The notes under the pieces: model-generated | The model's database searches: none | Seen by the model: the letters and a program-made list of their open reading frames with translations, nothing else | What the model was told of the DNA's origin: nothing | In this document: in pieces, positions 61,505 through 64,000 of the stretch | How the letters are laid out: the number at the start of each line of letters is the position of its first letter | Numbering within the stretch: the first letter of the stretch is position 1 | Made by a program: the position numbers and the translations under genes | DNA from: Rhynchopus sp. YZ270_cl-10 | Taxonomy: Eukaryota > Euglenozoa > Diplonemea > Diplonemida > Diplonemidae | Assembly: GCA_964035575.1 (NCBI GenBank) | Contig: OZ037837.1 | Location: 558,001 to 622,000, forward strand | Direction of reading: 5' to 3' | DNA length: 64,000 bases

Positions 61505-61716
61505 AATGAGAGAGAAAGAAGAGAAGAAAAAGAGGGAAAAGAACGGTAAAGCTTTTTGATAAAAGTTAATGAAACACAAAAACCAAGCGCGTGTGGAAGA
61601 AAAAAGAAAAGAAAATATTTTTTCTGATTCAAAGTGGTGTTTACGTTTTGGGTACGGGGCGGAGAATAAAATCTGTTCGATAAAAGAAACGCAAGCTTTT
61701 TTGTTTTATCTTGTTC

Positions 61717-62226
61717 AGAAAAAAGTGATTTGGCAACCCACTTAGCAGCAGATTTGATCAAATCAAGGGGGGCAGTGGGGACCTCAATCCGTCGTCTTTT
61801 GGGAGAAGGATCCGTAGAGCAGGGGACAGTGACAGACGAAGACGTAGATGTCGACGCACTAATAGACACTATTACCGGACCTAGCAGATCCATCTCGTCA
61901 CGTTTACGCTTGGAAGGCGCGCGTGCCAGTGCACGAGTGAAATGAGGGGAGTCCGAACGACGCGTAGTAGCAACGGGGGGACGGGGGTCAGGGGACATCG
62001 AGCGAGTGGTATCAGTGGTGTTTTTAATCAAAACATCGTCAAACCAAGTGACCTCATCTCGACTTGTTCTAGTTAACAATCTAGAGGATGTAGGTGTTGC
62101 CGGAGATGTAGGTGACAAAATGGGGGGCATGGTAGGGGGAGACAATGGTGAATCCGAGGGTGATGTGTACACACTACGTGGCGTGACAGAAGCATTGTAT
62201 TGTTTTCGGGGGTGGGGGAAAAACAT
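61717..62226 (-). CDS. Unknown Ser/Thr/Pro-rich protein, cut by the retroelement
   Basis: ATG at 62224-62226 (MFFPHPRKQYNASVTP). 170 codons stay open until the retroelement's first terminal block begins. The composition is low-complexity (LSPTSPATPTSSRLLTRTS) with a basic patch (APSKRKRDEMD) and a possible short helix at the end (LDLIKSAAKWVAKSLFSEQ). The start sits in a fragment of repeat R, whose pyrimidine-rich part could act as acceptor. It may be a host gene interrupted by the insertion, or a leader region belonging to the element. No function is proposed. Confidence 0.4.
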
Positions 62227-62366
62227 AAAAAGGAAAAGTAGGGTGCGGTTTCAATTTTGTCCTAAAAATACCCTTTTGTACTGTTGTGTTTGTGAGTCTC
62301 TGGTCGGGTGTTAAGGAAGCTGTACACAAGTATGGCGGAACTTAAGGAGAATGTTCCGGCATTGTT

Positions 62367-64000
62367 CTAGCGCTCAGTGTCTGCCCCAGCATCAATGAGC
62401 ACCTGCACCACGTCTGCATGTTTTTCCTGCACAGCAAAGTGCAACGCAGTGTAATTACCGCAGTCTTGCTGATTCAGGTCCACCTCCGGCAAAGACACAA
62501 GATAGCGCACAGTATCGGTGTGTCCAAAATATGTTGCAAGGGTAAGACACGTGACTCTTTTGGCGTCTGTGGCACGTACATCCGCACCTGCTTCGACCAA
62601 CATCTTCATAGTTGTGAGTTCTCCAGAAATGCTAGCCACGTGCAAAGGCGAGCGTCCTTCATCATTCTTTGTCTCAATGTCAGCCCCTGCATCAATGAGC
62701 ACCTCCACCACGTCTGCATGTTTTCTCTTCACAGCAATGTGCAACGCAGTGCAATTCGTACTCTCTTGGTGATTCAGGTCCACCTCCGGCAAACACACAA
62801 GATAGCGCACAGTATCGGTGTGTCCAAAATACGCTGCAAAGAGAAGACATGTCTCTCTTTCTGCGTCTGTGGCACGTACATCCGCACCTGCTTTGACCAA
62901 CATCTTCACAGTTGTGAGTTCTCCAGAAATGCTAGCCACGTGCAGAGGCGAGCGTCCTTCATCATTCTTTGTCTCAATGTCTGCCCCTGCATCAATGAGC
63001 ACCTGCACCACGTCTGCATGTTTTTCTTCCACAGCAACGTGCAACGCAGTGTCGTTCTCGCAGTCTTGGTGGTCCAGGTCCACCTCCGGCAAAGACACAA
63101 GATAGCGCACAGTATCGGTGCGTCCAACATGCGCTGCAAGGATAAGACACGTGGCTCTTCCGTCGTCTGTGGCACGTACATCCGCACCTGCTTCGACCAA
63201 CTTCGTCATGGCTGTGAGTGCTCCAGACATGCTACCCACGAACAGAGGCGAGCGTCCTACATGACTCTTTGTCTCAATGTCTGCCCCTGCATCAATGAGC
63301 ACCTGCACCACGTCTGCATATTCTCTTTCCACAGCAACGTGCAACGCAGTGTATTTACTGCTGTCTTGGTGGTCCAGGTCCACCTCCGGCAAGCCAGCAA
63401 GATAGCGCACAGTATCGGTGTGTCCAAAATCCGCTGCAAAGATAAGACACGTGACTCTTTTGGCGTCTGTGGCACGTACATCCGCACCTGCTTCGACCAA
63501 CATCTTTACAGTTGTGAGTGCTCCTGAACGGCTAGCCAATTGCAAAGGCGAACACCCTTTGTTTCTGTTCTTTGTCTCGATGTCTGCCCCTGCACCGATG
63601 AACACTTGACACACTGCAGGGTCCTCCCACATGGCTGGACATAGGTACAACGTCTGACCTGCACTGTCTTCGGAGTGCCCGTGTGGGACAAACGTGACGT
63701 TGCTGCAGACTGACTTCCAATGCTGCAAGAGGACCTCCGTGCACGCAGTGTGGTCTGCGTGGACACACTCACTCAGCAAGATCCCAAACCCCATCTGCGT
63801 TGTCTCAACATACGGAAGAAGCAGTGTCAGGCATTCATCGTGGTTCCCTCTGCATGCCTCGTGCACAGCATCAAAGACAACTGTTTTGCTGCCTGGGGAG
63901 AGCTTCTCGAGTGCTGCCCGCACGGCAGCGGTGTTGCCGTTCCTGACAGCCTTCAACAGGACGTCCTTGTCAGAAATATTTCTTCCTTTTGGTGGGTTCT
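62367..64000 (-). CDS. Ankyrin-repeat protein, N-terminus beyond the window
   Basis: At least 543 aa; the frame is open to the right edge, where residues PPKGRNISDKDVLLKAVRNG align with PPKRRKLSDKDLLEAVKNG of the gene at 50754-53408, so only about 15-20 residues are missing. About 15 ankyrin repeats follow, again in 100-residue triplets (DAGADIETKNDEGRSPLHV, AGADVRATDAERETCLLFAA). These blocks are more diverged from one another than in the first gene. The protein stops abruptly at DAGADTER inside an ankyrin repeat and lacks the tail of its paralogue, so the 3' end may have been lost, perhaps at the time of the retroelement insertion nearby. Probably a protein-binding scaffold. Confidence 0.82.
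   Translation of the reverse strand, partial: NPPKGRNISDKDVLLKAVRNGNTAAVRAALEKLSPGSKTVVFDAVHEACRGNHDECLTLLLPYVETTQMGFGILLSECVHADHTACTEVLLQHWKSVCSNVTFVPHGHSEDSAGQTLYLCPAMWEDPAVCQVFIGAGADIETKNRNKGCSPLQLASRSGALTTVKMLVEAGADVRATDAKRVTCLIFAADFGHTDTVRYLAGLPEVDLDHQDSSKYTALHVAVEREYADVVQVLIDAGADIETKSHVGRSPLFVGSMSGALTAMTKLVEAGADVRATDDGRATCLILAAHVGRTDTVRYLVSLPEVDLDHQDCENDTALHVAVEEKHADVVQVLIDAGADIETKNDEGRSPLHVASISGELTTVKMLVKAGADVRATDAERETCLLFAAYFGHTDTVRYLVCLPEVDLNHQESTNCTALHIAVKRKHADVVEVLIDAGADIETKNDEGRSPLHVASISGELTTMKMLVEAGADVRATDAKRVTCLTLATYFGHTDTVRYLVSLPEVDLNQQDCGNYTALHFAVQEKHADVVQVLIDAGADTER

Larger units (their letters stand above)
56774..61716 (-). mobile_element. VIPER/DIRS-like tyrosine-recombinase retroelement
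   Basis: A retroelement on the minus strand between identical direct blocks of about 170 bp (61546-61716 and 56774-56940), with a second block type at 56941-57108 and 54592-54759. Parts in order: Gag-like protein, tyrosine recombinase, reverse transcriptase/RNase H. This order is that of trypanosome VIPER rather than Ngaro. The element looks whole, with all three reading frames open, and the identical terminal blocks point to a recent insertion. An older relic of the ends is at 2265-2540. The full 3' extent depends on whether the outer block at 54592 belongs to this copy. Confidence 0.8.

Noticed and set aside
1-64000. CRISPR arrays, bacterial operons or prophage
   Set aside because: Introns, eukaryotic domain families, LINE and VIPER-like elements and unequal repeat spacing rule out a prokaryotic reading; no regular short repeat-spacer array is present.

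Overview
The window looks like nuclear DNA of a euglenozoan protist, most likely a diplonemid-like or deep kinetoplastid-related lineage. Three signals agree. The calpain at 22426-25264 starts with a domain resembling the N-terminal domain of kinetoplastid calpain-related proteins. The retroelement at 56774-61716 has the gene order Gag, tyrosine recombinase, reverse transcriptase/RNase H, as in trypanosome VIPER. Gene starts sit just downstream of pyrimidine-rich AG acceptors, as expected for spliced-leader trans-splicing. Introns are few, short and GT-AG. The genus cannot be named from the sequence alone.

Nearly all confident genes are on the minus strand. 1-10.3 kb is a tandem array of six genes (five intact, one broken) that fuse a ubiquitin-like N-terminus to a WD40 propeller. 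10.3-15.8 kb is a repeat nest: a mariner-like insertion with a recognisable empty site, a truncated LINE, TIR elements and a 265-bp tandem repeat. 15.8-18.4 kb has a small spliced UBL gene, a UBL-LRR gene and a fragment of a surface-protein exon. 18.4-22.4 kb is gene-poor with foldback elements. 22.4-27.7 kb holds a three-exon calpain with a C2 domain and a coiled-coil protein. 27.7-31.8 kb is repeats, including a 1.4-kb foldback element. 31.9-37.7 kb holds a four-exon type I surface protein and a diverged UBL-WD40 gene. 37.7-43 kb is repeats, including a MITE and an SSU rRNA fragment. 43-50 kb holds a B-box/LRR protein, a secreted cysteine-rich protein, a small membrane protein and a helical-repeat-like protein. 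50.7-64 kb has two ankyrin genes flanking a VIPER-like retroelement and a 350-bp satellite.

The main theme is a cluster of repeat-domain proteins (WD40, LRR, ankyrin, B-box/LRR), many sharing an N-terminal beta-grasp UBL module. The WD40 copies differ in short loop blocks while their UBL parts are nearly identical. The ankyrin gene is built from near-identical 300-bp DNA repeats. This resembles diversifying recognition or scaffold families, but function is inference only. Exon junctions were worked out by hand from reading frame and splice-site consensus, without transcript data.
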